64,000 bases of DNA from contig NZ_JAAOIE010000007.1 in assembly GCF_011326755.1 (NCBI RefSeq), positions 1 to 64,000 on the forward strand, in the 5' to 3' direction. The position numbers and the translations under genes were made by a program. Below the pieces are notes generated by a model. That model ran no database searches. It saw nothing but the letters and a program-made list of their open reading frames with translations, and was not told where the DNA came from. Shown piece after piece: positions 52,376 through 61,600 of the stretch (the first letter of the stretch is position 1; each line of letters begins with the position of its first letter). This stretch comes from Cochlodiniinecator piscidefendens (GTDB lineage Bacteria > Pseudomonadota > Alphaproteobacteria > Rhodobacterales > Rhodobacteraceae).

Positions 52376-53173
52376 TCAGAGTCCAAACCGCGCATATTCT
52401 GCGCGTTCTTCGATCCCGGCGATTGCGTCATGCACAATTTCCGCGCCAAAGCGCTGAAACAGGCCTTTTTTCTGTCCGTATTTCATGAATTGAACCTTCT
52501 CCCCGAAGTGTTCTTTCATTTTCGGCACCAGATGTCCAACACCATCGACGAGCCCAAGCTCGGCCGCCTTCTGACCGATCCAAATTTCCCCGTTAAACAG
52601 GTCCGCTTCGCCTGACAACTTACCCGAACGGCGCGTCTGAACATGATCGATAAATATTTCGTGAAGCTGGGACAGATAACCTTCGAGTCGCTTTAAATCT
52701 TCGGGGTTTTCAGGCTTGAACGGATCAAGAGATGATTTAGATTTTCCCGCAGTATAAACCCTGCGAGACACCCCATGTTTTGCAATCAGCTCATCCAATC
52801 CAAAGCCTGACGAAATAACGCCGATGGAGCCAACGACTGAACTTTGGTCCACCCAAATCTCATCCGCGGCACAAGCCAACCAATATCCACCTGACGCAGC
52901 TACATCCTCGACAAATGCAAAGACTTTTGTATCATTTTCTTGTGCCAAACGCTGAATCCGGGCCGCAATCAAAGACGATTGCGCAGGCGATCCGCCGGGC
53001 GAATTCAAAATCAACGCAACCGCGTCAGGCTTACCTTTTTTAAAGGCGCGTTCCAGAACAGGACCGATGCCCGCATCATTCAATCGGCCCCGACCAGAGC
53101 TGGCGATAACACCTGAGAGCCGCACGACTGCGACCTTCGGTGTTTTTTTCAAAAAGGGTATCCACTGTTTCAT
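52376..53173 (-). CDS. S49-family peptidase (SppA/SohB-like)
   Basis: This 265-residue serine peptidase of the SppA family probably cleaves signal-peptide remnants or membrane proteins. The Ser/Lys catalytic pair is seen as Ser in VEDVAASGGYWLACAADEIW and Lys in YTAGKSKSSLDPF; LILNSPGGSPAQSSLIAARI is the family lead. Only one catalytic half is present, as in short SppA proteins. No obvious N-terminal transmembrane helix is visible, which is odd for the family and leaves membrane attachment to partners. First gene of a three-gene unit. Confidence 0.88.
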   Translation of the reverse strand: MKQWIPFLKKTPKVAVVRLSGVIASSGRGRLNDAGIGPVLERAFKKGKPDAVALILNSPGGSPAQSSLIAARIQRLAQENDTKVFAFVEDVAASGGYWLACAADEIWVDQSSVVGSIGVISSGFGLDELIAKHGVSRRVYTAGKSKSSLDPFKPENPEDLKRLEGYLSQLHEIFIDHVQTRRSGKLSGEADLFNGEIWIGQKAAELGLVDGVGHLVPKMKEHFGEKVQFMKYGQKKGLFQRFGAEIVHDAIAGIEERAEYARFGL

Positions 53174-53193
53174 ACAAGGGATGTAGAGCTCGC

Positions 53194-53252
53194 AGGGTGC
53201 GACAACAAGGCCAAGTGCAAAAACGGCCTAAACTGTTGCGACCACGCACCCT
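53194..53252. other. Nested inverted repeats between glpK and the peptidase gene
   Basis: Three concentric arms are visible: AGGGTGCG/CGCACCCT (outer), CAACA/TGTTG (middle) and AGGCC/GGCCT (inner). They fill most of the 93-base gap downstream of glpK and upstream of the S49 peptidase. A transcript end or a leader structure is possible. Confidence 0.6.
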
Positions 53253-53266
53253 ATAAATTTAGGAAT

Positions 53267-54742
53267 TTACACTTGTAACGTGGCGTCAATTGCACGTGCC
53301 CAACGATCTCGCTTTTCACGTCGCTCAGCAGTAAGCATTTCGGGTGAAAAACTGCGATCAAGTGACCAAGTTGATGCAAACTCTGCTTGATTTGGATATA
53401 AGCCCACCGATGCTCCGGCTACCCATGCAACGCCAAGCGCCGTGGTCTCTAATCCTGCGGGACGATCCACCCGAACGTTCAAAATATCTGCGAGAAACTG
53501 CATGGTATAATCGCTCGCGCACATACCGCCATCAACACGTAACACACGTGTTTCGGCGCCTGCCTCCCAATCTGAACCCATAGCGTGCAACAAATCTGCG
53601 GTTTGATATCCAACACTTTGCAGTGCAGCACGCGCGAATTCAGCAGGTCCAGAATTGCGGGTCAATCCATACACTGCCCCACGGCTTTCGGCGGACCAAT
53701 AGGGCGCGCCAAGCCCGGTAAAGGCCGGTACCATGATCACGTCTTGCTGCGCGTCAGCCGCCATAGCCAAGGGCTGAGATTCAGTTGCTGTTTCAATGAT
53801 CTTCAACCCATCACGCAACCATTGCACCGCCGCACCAGCGATGAAGATCGATCCTTCCAGTGCATAGGTCACTTTTCCGTTCAATTGATAGGCAATGGTC
53901 CCCAATAGGCGGCTTTTACTCTCGACCAAAGTGTCACCAGTGTTGAGCAAGGCAAAACACCCAGTACCGTAAGTCGACTTCATCATACCGGGTTCAAAAC
54001 AGGCTTGCCCAATAGTTGCCGCTTGCTGATCCCCAGCAATACCACGAATGGGAATGGGGGCGCCAAACAGCTCCGTTACACCGAATTCACCGTCACACCC
54101 CAACACTTCAGGTAGCAGAGTCATTGGCACGTCTAGCATCTGGCAAAGATTTTCATCCCACTGTCCATCGCGAATGTTATACATCATGGTCCGCGCCGCG
54201 TTGGTTGCATCCGTCACGTGGCGCGTTCCCCCAGTCAGACGCCACACTAAAAAACTATCCACGGTACCAAACAGCAGATCATCCGCTCTGTCACGCGCAC
54301 CTTCAACTGTATCTAGTATCCACTTAACTTTGGTTCCGGAAAAATACGGATCAAGCAATAAGCCCGTGCGGGCGGTCACATCTGATGCGAAACCTTTACG
54401 AGCCAATTCATCGCAGATGGATGCCGTGCGACGATCCTGCCAAACGATCGCATTGTGAATTGGTTTGCCCGTGGCTTTATCCCAAATGATTGTTGTTTCG
54501 CGTTGATTGGTAATACCAATAGCAGCGATATCTTTAGCGCTGATACCAACTTTAGAAATGACCGATTTACAGGTTTCGACAACGGTTTCCCACAGATCCT
54601 CTGGATCATGCTCGACCCACCCCGCCCGAGGAAAATGCTGAGTGAACTCTTTTTGGGCAGAACCCGCGACTTGCATCTTTGCATCATACAAGATGGCTCG
54701 GCTCGACGTCGTGCCCTGATCAATCGCCAAAATAAATGTCAT
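53267..54742 (-). CDS. glpK: Glycerol kinase
   Basis: GlpK phosphorylates glycerol to glycerol-3-phosphate. FGGY-kinase marks include [17 protein letters not shown] at the N-terminus, [29 protein letters not shown], and [11 protein letters not shown]; the second FGGY signature region is VQWLRDGL with [20 protein letters not shown]. Length is 491. It lies three bases after glpD on the same strand. No glycerol facilitator or glycerol ABC transporter gene is next to it. Confidence 0.96.
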   Translation of the reverse strand: MTFILAIDQGTTSSRAILYDAKMQVAGSAQKEFTQHFPRAGWVEHDPEDLWETVVETCKSVISKVGISAKDIAAIGITNQRETTIIWDKATGKPIHNAIVWQDRRTASICDELARKGFASDVTARTGLLLDPYFSGTKVKWILDTVEGARDRADDLLFGTVDSFLVWRLTGGTRHVTDATNAARTMMYNIRDGQWDENLCQMLDVPMTLLPEVLGCDGEFGVTELFGAPIPIRGIAGDQQAATIGQACFEPGMMKSTYGTGCFALLNTGDTLVESKSRLLGTIAYQLNGKVTYALEGSIFIAGAAVQWLRDGLKIIETATESQPLAMAADAQQDVIMVPAFTGLGAPYWSAESRGAVYGLTRNSGPAEFARAALQSVGYQTADLLHAMGSDWEAGAETRVLRVDGGMCASDYTMQFLADILNVRVDRPAGLETTALGVAWVAGASVGLYPNQAEFASTWSLDRSFSPEMLTAERREKRDRWARAIDATLQV

Positions 54743-54745
54743 CGC

Positions 54746-56314
54746 CTATTTGCCCCCTTGCGCATCAAACCAGATTTGGATCGCCGCTATTTCATCATTT
54801 GACAAGCGCAGCCCCAGCTTTGTTCGGCGCCACACCACATCTTCCGCAGATTTTGCATATTCGTTAGACACCAGCCAAGCGAGTTCTTTTTCGGTCAAAG
54901 TCGCGCCAAAGCATCTTCCTAAATCCTTCGACGTTTCTGCACCATCAAGCATTTTATCGGCCTCAGTTCCATACAACCGAACCAAACGCCGAGCCCAACG
55001 ATCAGATAAGAAATCAAACTTGCGGCGCAATGCAACCTCAAGCCCACCGCGCCCATCGACGGGAAAATCCCCACCCGGCAAAGCGACACCTGCGGTCCAT
55101 TCAGGATTTGTATTTCCCAACAGCGGTGCGATTTTCTCCAAAGCGGCTTCGGCCAATTTGCGATAAGTCGTAATTTTTCCGCCAAAGACACTCAACAAAG
55201 GCGCCCCTGTGTTATCGTCAAGTGACAGTACGTATTCTCGCGTTGCGGCAGTCGCAGAACTCGCGCCATCATCATACAAAGGGCGTGTGCCGGAGTATGT
55301 CCACACCACGTCTTCTCGACGTACGGGACTTTCAAAGTACTGCGACGCAAATCTGCAGAGATAGTCCTGCTCCGCCTCAGATGCCTTGGCCGGCGTATCA
55401 GCGTCTGGATGATCAGCATCAGTCGTTCCAATAAGCGTGAAGTCATCCTCATAAGGGATCGCAAAGATAATGCGGCCATCCTCACCTTGGAAAAAATAGG
55501 CGCGATCATGGTCGAAACGCTTACGGACGACGATATGGCTACCTCGGACCAGTCGAATGCTTTCCTCGGTTTGCCGCGCCAACGTCCCCTTTAGCACATC
55601 TTCGACCCATGGACCTGCAGCGTTTACGATCGCTCGCGCTTTATGAAGCGTTTCAACGCCAGTTTGCTGATCCTTTGTTTTAATATGCCAAATCCCGCCC
55701 TCACGGGTCGCACCAAGCACTTTTGTTCGGGTCATTATTTTTGCCCCACGCTGCTGCGCATCGCGAGCGTTTAAAACAACCAACCGCGCGTCATCCACCC
55801 AACAGTCTGAATATTCAAAGGCCTTCTGAAACTTATCCTTTAGAACTCCGCCAGCCACATCAGATGTCAGGTCTACGGTCGATGTTCCCGGCAAAATGTC
55901 TCGCTTGCCCAACCGATCATACAAGAACAACCCTAATCGGATAAGCCAAGCCGGACGCCGCCCCTTCATCCACGGCATGAACGTCGTAAGCAGCTTTGAC
56001 GTTGGTGTCCCTTTTTCAAATCGCATTTCAGCGTGATAGGGTAAAACAAACCGCATCGGGTGACTGATGTGCGGCATCGCGGATAACAGTGTTTCACGTT
56101 CTTTCAACGCCTCAGCCACCAGCCGAAAATCGAAAAACTCAAGATACCGAAGCCCGCCATGAAAGAGTTTGGTTGACGCAGAAGATGTCGCCTGAGCCAA
56201 ATCCCCCATTTCCGCCAGAGTCACATCCAAGCCCCGGCCAGCGGCATCTCGTGCGATACCACAGCCGTTGATGCCCCCACCTATGATGAAAATATCGCTT
56301 ATCGAATCTGTCAT
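54746..56314 (-). CDS. glpD: Glycerol-3-phosphate dehydrogenase (aerobic type)
   Basis: GlpD is an FAD enzyme at the inner membrane that oxidises glycerol-3-phosphate to dihydroxyacetone phosphate and passes electrons to quinone. FAD fold: DIFIIGGGINGCGIARDAAGRG. Other marks are STKLFHGGLRYLEFFDFRLVAEAL, NAAGPWVEDVL, GTTDADHP and SGTRPLYDDG. Length is 522 from ATG 56314; an upstream start in the operator region is rejected because it adds unconserved residues. With glpK it forms the glycerol operon, divergent from glpR. Confidence 0.95.
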   Translation of the reverse strand: MTDSISDIFIIGGGINGCGIARDAAGRGLDVTLAEMGDLAQATSSASTKLFHGGLRYLEFFDFRLVAEALKERETLLSAMPHISHPMRFVLPYHAEMRFEKGTPTSKLLTTFMPWMKGRRPAWLIRLGLFLYDRLGKRDILPGTSTVDLTSDVAGGVLKDKFQKAFEYSDCWVDDARLVVLNARDAQQRGAKIMTRTKVLGATREGGIWHIKTKDQQTGVETLHKARAIVNAAGPWVEDVLKGTLARQTEESIRLVRGSHIVVRKRFDHDRAYFFQGEDGRIIFAIPYEDDFTLIGTTDADHPDADTPAKASEAEQDYLCRFASQYFESPVRREDVVWTYSGTRPLYDDGASSATAATREYVLSLDDNTGAPLLSVFGGKITTYRKLAEAALEKIAPLLGNTNPEWTAGVALPGGDFPVDGRGGLEVALRRKFDFLSDRWARRLVRLYGTEADKMLDGAETSKDLGRCFGATLTEKELAWLVSNEYAKSAEDVVWRRTKLGLRLSNDEIAAIQIWFDAQGGK

Positions 56315-56348
56315 GTCGCACCCGTTGAAATCAGTCACTTTCTTTCTA

Positions 56349-56410
56349 TAATGTTCGGATGTGTTTCGAAATGGCGCGAATACCATTCGTATTGCAAAAT
56401 TCGAACATTA
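56349..56410. promoter_or_regulatory. Probable GlpR operator region
   Basis: The 119-base gap between glpD and glpR has TAATGTTCG (56349-56357) and its exact complement CGAACATTA (56402-56410), with TTTCGAAA in between. ATGTTCG/CGAACAT are the half-sites of E. coli GlpR operators. Both promoters should be controlled from here; wide spacing suggests two sites bridged by the repressor. Confidence 0.65.
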
Positions 56411-56433
56411 ACCTAAACGAAAGTTTCGATTGA

Positions 56434-57192
56434 ATGGGAATAACCCGACAAACAAACATTTTGCGCCTCGCACAGGAAAATGGACGCGTAGATGTTGATA
56501 CATTGGCCCAAAAATTTCGCGTCACGGTACAAACCATACGACGTGATTTGGGGGCATTGTGTGACAGCGGTGTGTTGATGCGCACGCACGGCGGGGCGGT
56601 GCTGCGATCTGGTGTTGTGAACATCGGATACGAAGATCGCCGCAGTTTAAACGCACAAGCAAAGGACAAAATCGCCGCAATGGTCGCACAAAAGGTGCCC
56701 GACGCGGCATCTGTTTTTCTAGACATCGGCACAACAGCCGAAGCCGTCGCACGCGCCTTACTTTCGCACCGCGATTTAATGGTCGTCACCAATAACCTAC
56801 ATGTTGCCAATATCCTATCTATGAACACCAGCACCGAGGTCATCGTTGCGGGCGGCACGCTGCGCCATGCCGACGGTGGAATGGTTGGCGATTTCACAGC
56901 TGAATTCATGAAGAACTTTAAAGTCGATATCGCCATTATCAGCGCATCTGCCTTGGACGGCGATGGGGATCTTCTCGACTATGATATCCGCGAAATTCGC
57001 GCCACGCGCGCAGTTTTAGCATCAGCCAGAAGAAAGTTCACCGTTATGGATAACGCAAAGCTTTCCCGTACAGCGCCTGTACGCGTTGCCTCTTTGACTG
57101 AGTTTGACATTCTATTCACAGACACTCAGCCGAACGAGGCCATCAGTCAGATTTGCGCAGATGCTCAAACCGACATCAGGCTACCTGACTAG
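56434..57192 (+). CDS. glpR: DeoR-family repressor GlpR
   Basis: This DeoR-type repressor (252 residues) has a helix-turn-helix near residues 5-60 (NILRLAQENGRVDVDTLAQKFRVTVQTIRRDLGALCDSGVLMRTHGGAV). A sugar-phosphate-binding DeoRC domain follows (FLDIGTTAEAVARAL, TNNLHVANIL, VIVAGGTLRHADGGMVGD). Glycerol-3-phosphate is the expected inducer. Divergent from glpD-glpK. It is convergent with the GntR gene, overlapping by four bases. Confidence 0.9.
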   Translation: MGITRQTNILRLAQENGRVDVDTLAQKFRVTVQTIRRDLGALCDSGVLMRTHGGAVLRSGVVNIGYEDRRSLNAQAKDKIAAMVAQKVPDAASVFLDIGTTAEAVARALLSHRDLMVVTNNLHVANILSMNTSTEVIVAGGTLRHADGGMVGDFTAEFMKNFKVDIAIISASALDGDGDLLDYDIREIRATRAVLASARRKFTVMDNAKLSRTAPVRVASLTEFDILFTDTQPNEAISQICADAQTDIRLPD

Positions 57193-57839
57193 CCCGCCAA
57201 AAGCCGCAGGCCTTGCGTCACGTCCGTTCTAATCGCAAGGCGCAAACCTGGCTCGTCCCCTGCTCTCAAAGCCGCCAGAATAAGCCGATGATTGTGAGGC
57301 GCATCTGTCTGTCGCAAACGTCCATATAATGCACGCATAGTGGGCCCCAACTGCAACCAAACCGTTTCCACCATCGCCAGCATTGCGGGTGCTTGCGCCC
57401 GCAAGTAGAGGGTCCGGTGAAATTCCAGATTTGTCCGGATGTATCCGACCGCATCTTGCTTTACAACGGCCTCTGCGATTGCCCCGTTGATGGTTTGCAA
57501 ACGATCGATCAATGCTAAATGTGCACGCGGCAGCGCGCGAGAAGACAGCTCAGGTTCCAACAAAGCACGCAACGCCGCCAGTTCCTCAATCCGATCGTGC
57601 GACAAGGCCGGCGTTGTAACCCGACCAGATGACGACAGAGTGAGCGCACCTTCTGCAACCAAACGCCGAACAGCCTCTCGCGCTGGTGTCATGGAAACAC
57701 CATGCACCTCTCCAATACCGCGCAGTGTCAAGGCCTGCGCCGGGGCCAACTGACCGTACATAATTTGGCTTCGCAAAGCACGATACACCCGCTCATGCGC
57801 GGATGTCAGTTGGTCAGATGGTTTTGTGGTTGAAAGCAT
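57189..57839 (-). CDS. GntR-family (FCD-type) transcriptional regulator
   Basis: This 216-residue regulator has a winged helix near residues 12-78 (RVYRALRSQIMYGQLAPAQALTLRGIGEVHGVSMTPAREAVRRLVAEGAL) and an all-helical FCD effector domain after it, with metal-type residues in LRALLEPELSSRAL, FHRTLYLRA and HNHRLILAAL. The effector is unknown. A palindrome TGTGATCACA lies six bases before its start codon and may be its own operator. Confidence 0.88.
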   Translation of the reverse strand: MLSTTKPSDQLTSAHERVYRALRSQIMYGQLAPAQALTLRGIGEVHGVSMTPAREAVRRLVAEGALTLSSSGRVTTPALSHDRIEELAALRALLEPELSSRALPRAHLALIDRLQTINGAIAEAVVKQDAVGYIRTNLEFHRTLYLRAQAPAMLAMVETVWLQLGPTMRALYGRLRQTDAPHNHRLILAALRAGDEPGLRLAIRTDVTQGLRLLAG

Positions 57840-57845
57840 GCGTTA

Positions 57846-57855
57846 TGTGATCACA
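57846..57855. promoter_or_regulatory. Palindrome upstream of the GntR gene
   Basis: TGTGATCACA is a perfect 10-bp dyad directly upstream of the GntR start, so autoregulation is possible. A near copy (ATGTGATCAC) lies at 58553 inside the next gene, which lowers the weight of either site. Confidence 0.35.
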
Positions 57856-57870
57856 AATTTTTAACTGGGG

Positions 57871-58578
57871 TCAATCGCTGAAACGATACCGGTGCAAGGA
57901 TGAACCGTTTTGCCGCAGCCAGAGTCTATGCGTAGCGTAATCCGGCATGAGCTTTTCCACCACCGCCCAAAACGCAGAAGAATGATTCATTTCCACCAAA
58001 TGGGCCACTTCATGGGCAGCGACATAGTTTAACACGTCAGCTGGTGCCATCACCAGACGCCATGAATACATCAAATGCCCTTCATGGCTGCACGACCCCC
58101 AACGTGATCGTGTGTCGCGCAATGTGATTTTCCCATAAGGCCGCCCAACCTGCGAAGCATAAAAATCGGACGCAGCGACCAACCTATCTCGTGCAAGGGT
58201 TTTCAGGTAGCCTTGGACTTTCGCAGCTGTTACTTCACTTGATCCCGGCACGTACAAAGTGTTCTCGTCTCTTACAACGCTTCGTCCGCTCCCCTTAGAG
58301 ATGAGGCAAGAAATGCCCTCAATATGAACGTGCCCATCAAAAGCAACCTGCTCAGTCACACTTCGCTTTGCCACATGCCCACGTATCCAATCCGCCTTTT
58401 CCAACGCAAATGAATCCAAAGCTCTCTGAGCGATACCGTTTGGGGCCGTCAGCGTAACGCGACCATCTAAATGTGACACCCGCAAACTCAATCGCCTCGA
58501 CCGCGATGACCGTTTAATAGCCACCCGAATCTCTGGCTCTCCAGCCAATACTATGTGATCACGTTTCCCCTTAAACAT
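57871..58578 (-). CDS. YgjP/M48-like zinc metallopeptidase (DUF45)
   Basis: This 235-residue protein belongs to the YgjP/WLM-like DUF45 family. The zinc motif is VAAHEVAHLVEMNHS (HExxH), preceded by TLRDTRSRWGSCSHEGHLMYSWRLVMAP, both highly typical. The N-terminal part IRVAIKRSSRSRRLSLRV is common too. YgjP proteins are soluble, and the substrate is unknown. Upstream Met codons could extend it by up to 66 residues, but ATG 58578 fits best with family starts; the choice is not certain. Confidence 0.87.
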   Translation of the reverse strand: MFKGKRDHIVLAGEPEIRVAIKRSSRSRRLSLRVSHLDGRVTLTAPNGIAQRALDSFALEKADWIRGHVAKRSVTEQVAFDGHVHIEGISCLISKGSGRSVVRDENTLYVPGSSEVTAAKVQGYLKTLARDRLVAASDFYASQVGRPYGKITLRDTRSRWGSCSHEGHLMYSWRLVMAPADVLNYVAAHEVAHLVEMNHSSAFWAVVEKLMPDYATHRLWLRQNGSSLHRYRFSD

Positions 58579-58726
58579 GGCCCTGTTGTATACGTCACAC
58601 ATCATCAGGAAACCCCAAAACGGCTTGAACTGCGAATTTTGGGCAAAAGCCTTTGACAGCATGGCCTGAGTGTGGCAGTTGGCTTCGACTCTCAGATATG
58701 CATATCGACGACGGAAGGGAAATGTA

Positions 58727-59056
58727 ATGCCCAAGGAAGAATGGGGCGTAAAGCGCCTGTGCCCAACAACCGGCAAACGCTTCTATGACCTGAACAAATC
58801 ACCAATTGTCAGCCCCTATACTGGCGAAGTTGTGAACATTGATGCCGGCAATAAGTCCCGCTCTCTGGTTGCAGATAAACCCGATGCCAACAGCAAGACC
58901 GAAGATGATCTGGTCGATGAAGAAGTGGTATTGGACGATGATGAAGACACCGCAGACGTAGATCTCGGTGATGATGTTCTGGACGACGATGATGACGAGG
59001 ATACAGTATCCTTGGATGAATTGGCTGACGTTCCAGCAAACGACGACGAAAGTTAA
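58727..59056 (+). CDS. TIGR02300-family protein
   Basis: This 109-residue protein is the alphaproteobacterial TIGR02300 family. The conserved N-terminus MPKEEWGVKRLCPTTGKRFYDLNKSPIVSPYTGE may form a single zinc-knuckle-like fold. The second half is strongly acidic and probably disordered (runs of Asp and Glu from about residue 60). The function is unknown. ATG 58727 has GGAAGGGAAA in front. It is directly upstream of tRNA-Ala, a common arrangement in Rhodobacteraceae. Confidence 0.92.
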   Translation: MPKEEWGVKRLCPTTGKRFYDLNKSPIVSPYTGEVVNIDAGNKSRSLVADKPDANSKTEDDLVDEEVVLDDDEDTADVDLGDDVLDDDDDEDTVSLDELADVPANDDES

Positions 59057-59060
59057 GTGA

Positions 59061-59095
59061 GTTCGGGGATTTTTCACTTGAACTCATCCCCGAAC
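59061..59095 (+). terminator. Hairpin after the TIGR02300 gene
   Basis: GTTCGGGGAT, 15-base loop, ATCCCCGAAC is a perfect 10-bp stem four bases past the stop codon. No T run follows, so termination is likely but not sure. Confidence 0.55.
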
Positions 59096-59134
59096 GAACA
59101 TAGATAGCGGCTCACAGACAGTGACCGCTGTTTT

Positions 59135-59210
59135 GGGGCCTTAGCTCAGCTGGGAGAGCGCCTGCATGGCATGCAGGAGGTCAGGGGTTCGATCCCCCTA
59201 GGCTCCACCA
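59135..59210 (+). tRNA. tRNA-Ala (anticodon GGC)
   Basis: The cloverleaf is complete: acceptor GGGGCCT/AGGCTCC with the G3-U70 pair that identifies tRNA-Ala, D arm GCTC/GAGC, anticodon stem CCTGC/GCAGG with GGC at 59168-59170, T arm AGGGG/CCCCT with TTCGATC, and an encoded CCA end. It decodes GCC and GCU. The accessory region starts immediately to its right. Confidence 0.97.
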
Positions 59211-59667
59211 AACACCCTGTGTTAAGCACCCCATAATAGTTCCTCTATGGCAGCATATTCTTTCCTTTTTGAGAAAGTTGCCGCGTAGCGGACGCTCGTA
59301 CAAACCGCAGCGAATGCGCCTGAAGAGCCCAAATCTACCGATGCTGCAGCTAGTTCGAATGGGCGTGATGATCACAGAACGGACGCCCTCGGGTGTGGTC
59401 ACTCCACCTGCCGCCTTTTGGGAAGAGTCAAAAATACACACGCATAAACCACCTAGGGATTTACATTTGAGAAGCTTTCGTTGGAACGAAAGTCACTAAA
59501 TTCGCGCCCGCTTCATCCGCCACCTGTAAGCAATTGTACATGATTCAAAATTCTTTTCAGTTTTTTTGCTCATAAGCCTGTCGGTACAAATCATCCCTAC
59601 AAACAAGGCGGATTTTGGCTTGGAGCGTTTCTCCGTCCCTGTTTCGCCGATAACAAGGAGGAAAGAA
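59211..59667. other. Non-coding start of the accessory region
   Basis: No gene is supported here. A 76-residue plus-strand frame (59269-59499) and an 86-residue minus-strand frame cover the same bases, and neither looks like a protein I know. The stretch around 59285-59395 (GCGGACGCTCGT...GCAGCGAATG) resembles degenerate intergenic repeats that I recall from Roseobacter genomes. The right end has a promoter-like AT-rich segment before the binding-protein gene. Confidence 0.45.
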
Positions 59668-60639
59668 ATGTTCAAGATTTCAACGGGACTCGGGTGTGTA
59701 TTTGCTGCGGCAATCACCGCCTCGGCGGCCCAGGCAGACGACTGCGGTGAAGTATCTATCATGCAAGGCGACTGGGGGTCAGCGCAAATTGTGACCGCGG
59801 TCTCGAAGTTCCTGATGGAGCAAGGCTATGGTTGCGAAGTGACGACGGTTCCGCTCTCGAGCAACCCTGCGCTGGCATCCGTATCCGAGACCGGAGAGCC
59901 CGATATTCTGACTGAAATCTGGACAAACGGCGCGCCGGCTTACCAAGGGCTGGTTGACTCAGGTGCAATCATTCCTGTGACCGAAGTTCTATCAGATGGC
60001 GGTGTCGAAGGGTTCTTTGTTCCGAACTACCTTGTGGAGGAGCATCCGGAACTGGCAACAATTGAAGGCATCGCAGCCAATCCCGAACTTGTCGGAAATC
60101 GCTTTCACAACTGCCCCGAGGGATGGACTTGTCTGAATGCCAGCACCAACCTGTTGATGGCAGGCGGGTTGATTGATGCAGGCATTGAGAACTTCGTGCA
60201 TGGATCAGGCGAAACCCTTGCGGCTTCGATCGCTGCCGCCTTTGAGAACCAAGAGCCGTGGTTCGGCTTTTATTGGGCGCCGACATCGGTACTGGGCAAA
60301 TACCCGATGACACTGGTCGAAATGGGCCCCCATGACCCTGAAACGCACGCCTGTAACATCACGGCGGAATGCGAGACGCCAGCAATGAGCGCCTTCCCCC
60401 GCAGCGAAGTGGTGACAGTCCTTTCTAAGGAATTCATGGCTGAAAACGCAGAAATCTCTGAGCTGATGACAAATCTGTCCTTCACCAACGCACAGATGGG
60501 CGAAACGCTGGCGTGGGTCGAGGACAACAATGCCTCCTACGATGAAGGTGCTGTGCATTTCCTGACAACCTACAATGATGTTTGGGGGGCGTGGCTTAAC
60601 GATGCTGCGCGCGACAGGCTTTCCGCATTGCTACAGTAA
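59668..60639 (+). CDS. Glycine betaine/choline-type ABC binding protein
   Basis: This 323-residue periplasmic protein has a Sec signal (about residues 1-23, ending AAQA-D) and an OpuAC/ProX fold: GDWGSAQIVTAVSKFLMEQGYGCEV, DILTEIWTNGAPAY, and PWFGFYWAPTSVLGKYPM with Trp/Tyr residues fit for binding quaternary amines. Several Cys pairs (HNCPEGWTC, THACNITAEC) suggest disulfides not present in ChoX. AAGGAGGAAAG before the ATG is excellent. It is quite different from choX. It appears intact, but its permease is truncated and no ATPase follows, so it is probably an orphan. Confidence 0.85.
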   Translation: MFKISTGLGCVFAAAITASAAQADDCGEVSIMQGDWGSAQIVTAVSKFLMEQGYGCEVTTVPLSSNPALASVSETGEPDILTEIWTNGAPAYQGLVDSGAIIPVTEVLSDGGVEGFFVPNYLVEEHPELATIEGIAANPELVGNRFHNCPEGWTCLNASTNLLMAGGLIDAGIENFVHGSGETLAASIAAAFENQEPWFGFYWAPTSVLGKYPMTLVEMGPHDPETHACNITAECETPAMSAFPRSEVVTVLSKEFMAENAEISELMTNLSFTNAQMGETLAWVEDNNASYDEGAVHFLTTYNDVWGAWLNDAARDRLSALLQ

Positions 60640-60706
60640 ACTGCATGGACAGGGGCATCCTCAGCGATGCCCCTGACGCACTGAAGTAGAACGGAAAGTG
60701 GGATAA

Positions 60707-61600
60707 ATGGCCTTCTATGACAAGTTATTCAGCGCATTGGGTTTGAGCGAATGGTGTGGCACGTCAGACGATAAAGCGCCTCTTTCGCTGGCGGACCTTG
60801 CGGCGCAAGCAGGAGGAGAAGAGGTCTCTGGGCCGTTAGTTCCGATTCCTTCCTTCGATAATCTGCACGAAAGCTGCAACCGCATATGGCAGTCACGTGA
60901 TGTAACCAACGGGATAGAAGAGGGGTTTCTGGCAGCCAAGCCGGCTCTAAAAACTGTTCTGGACCCGATCACACAGCCACTGAGCTGGATGTTGGATGGC
61001 GCACTTTGGCTGTTTGAAGCGATGCCGTGGTTCATCATGGTCCCTCTTCTGGTGGCGATTTCCTGGTACGCGTCGCGTTCGCGCCCTGTGACGATCTTTG
61101 TCGCCGTCTCGATTATGCTGCTGGCCCTCGTAGACCACTACGATGTGGCGATGCAGACCCTGTCGATAATTTTTGTATGTACGACGATATCGGTGCTGTT
61201 CGGTGTGCCCAAGGCACTAACCAATGGGTGTCCGAACGAAATTGAACGAATGGTAGGACTTGCCGGTTGCAATCCAGAACCAGTTTTATTTTGGACACCA
61301 CAACTCGACGCAACAGGCCATTTTCGCCTCGGGAAAGAGATACTCAAGTTTACCTGTTTCGACCGTACGCATGTCCGCGCGTGCCCATGCTGTGTCACGG
61401 AAGCACGCTCGCGAGACGGAACAACAGGTCCAACCCACCAAGGCATATGGCAATTATCCAGCATGCGTACTTGTCATCGCCACCAATGCTTACTGGTTGA
61501 CATCCTTGGCCCCGAAAACCAATCCGATGTCTTTGACTACGCCCGCGTTCTAGACGATACGCCAACTGATCGCGTGCTACCCGTAGGGATATCTGACTAA
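60707..61600 (+). pseudogene. Truncated ABC permease fused in frame to a TniQ-like fragment
   Basis: Residues 1 to about 165 match the N-terminal half of a ProW-type permease (SFDNLHESCNRIWQSRDV, three hydrophobic helices around 103-165, ending VLFGVP). The EAA loop and the remaining helices are missing. From about residue 166 the frame continues without a break into TniQ-like sequence (EIERMVGLAGCNPEP, RACPCCVTEARSRDG, THQGIWQLSSMRTCHRHQCLLVD) to a TAA at 61598. A deletion or insertion that happened to keep the reading frame explains this. The chimera cannot be a working permease. Confidence 0.82.

Noticed and set aside
59135-59210. tRNA-Ala 3' end as a phage-type attachment site
   Set aside because: No second copy of the tRNA 3' end and no integrase gene were found to the right within the window.
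59269-59499. 76-residue plus-strand frame right of the tRNA
   Set aside because: It is highly basic, has no ribosome site and covers bases that look like a degenerate intergenic repeat.
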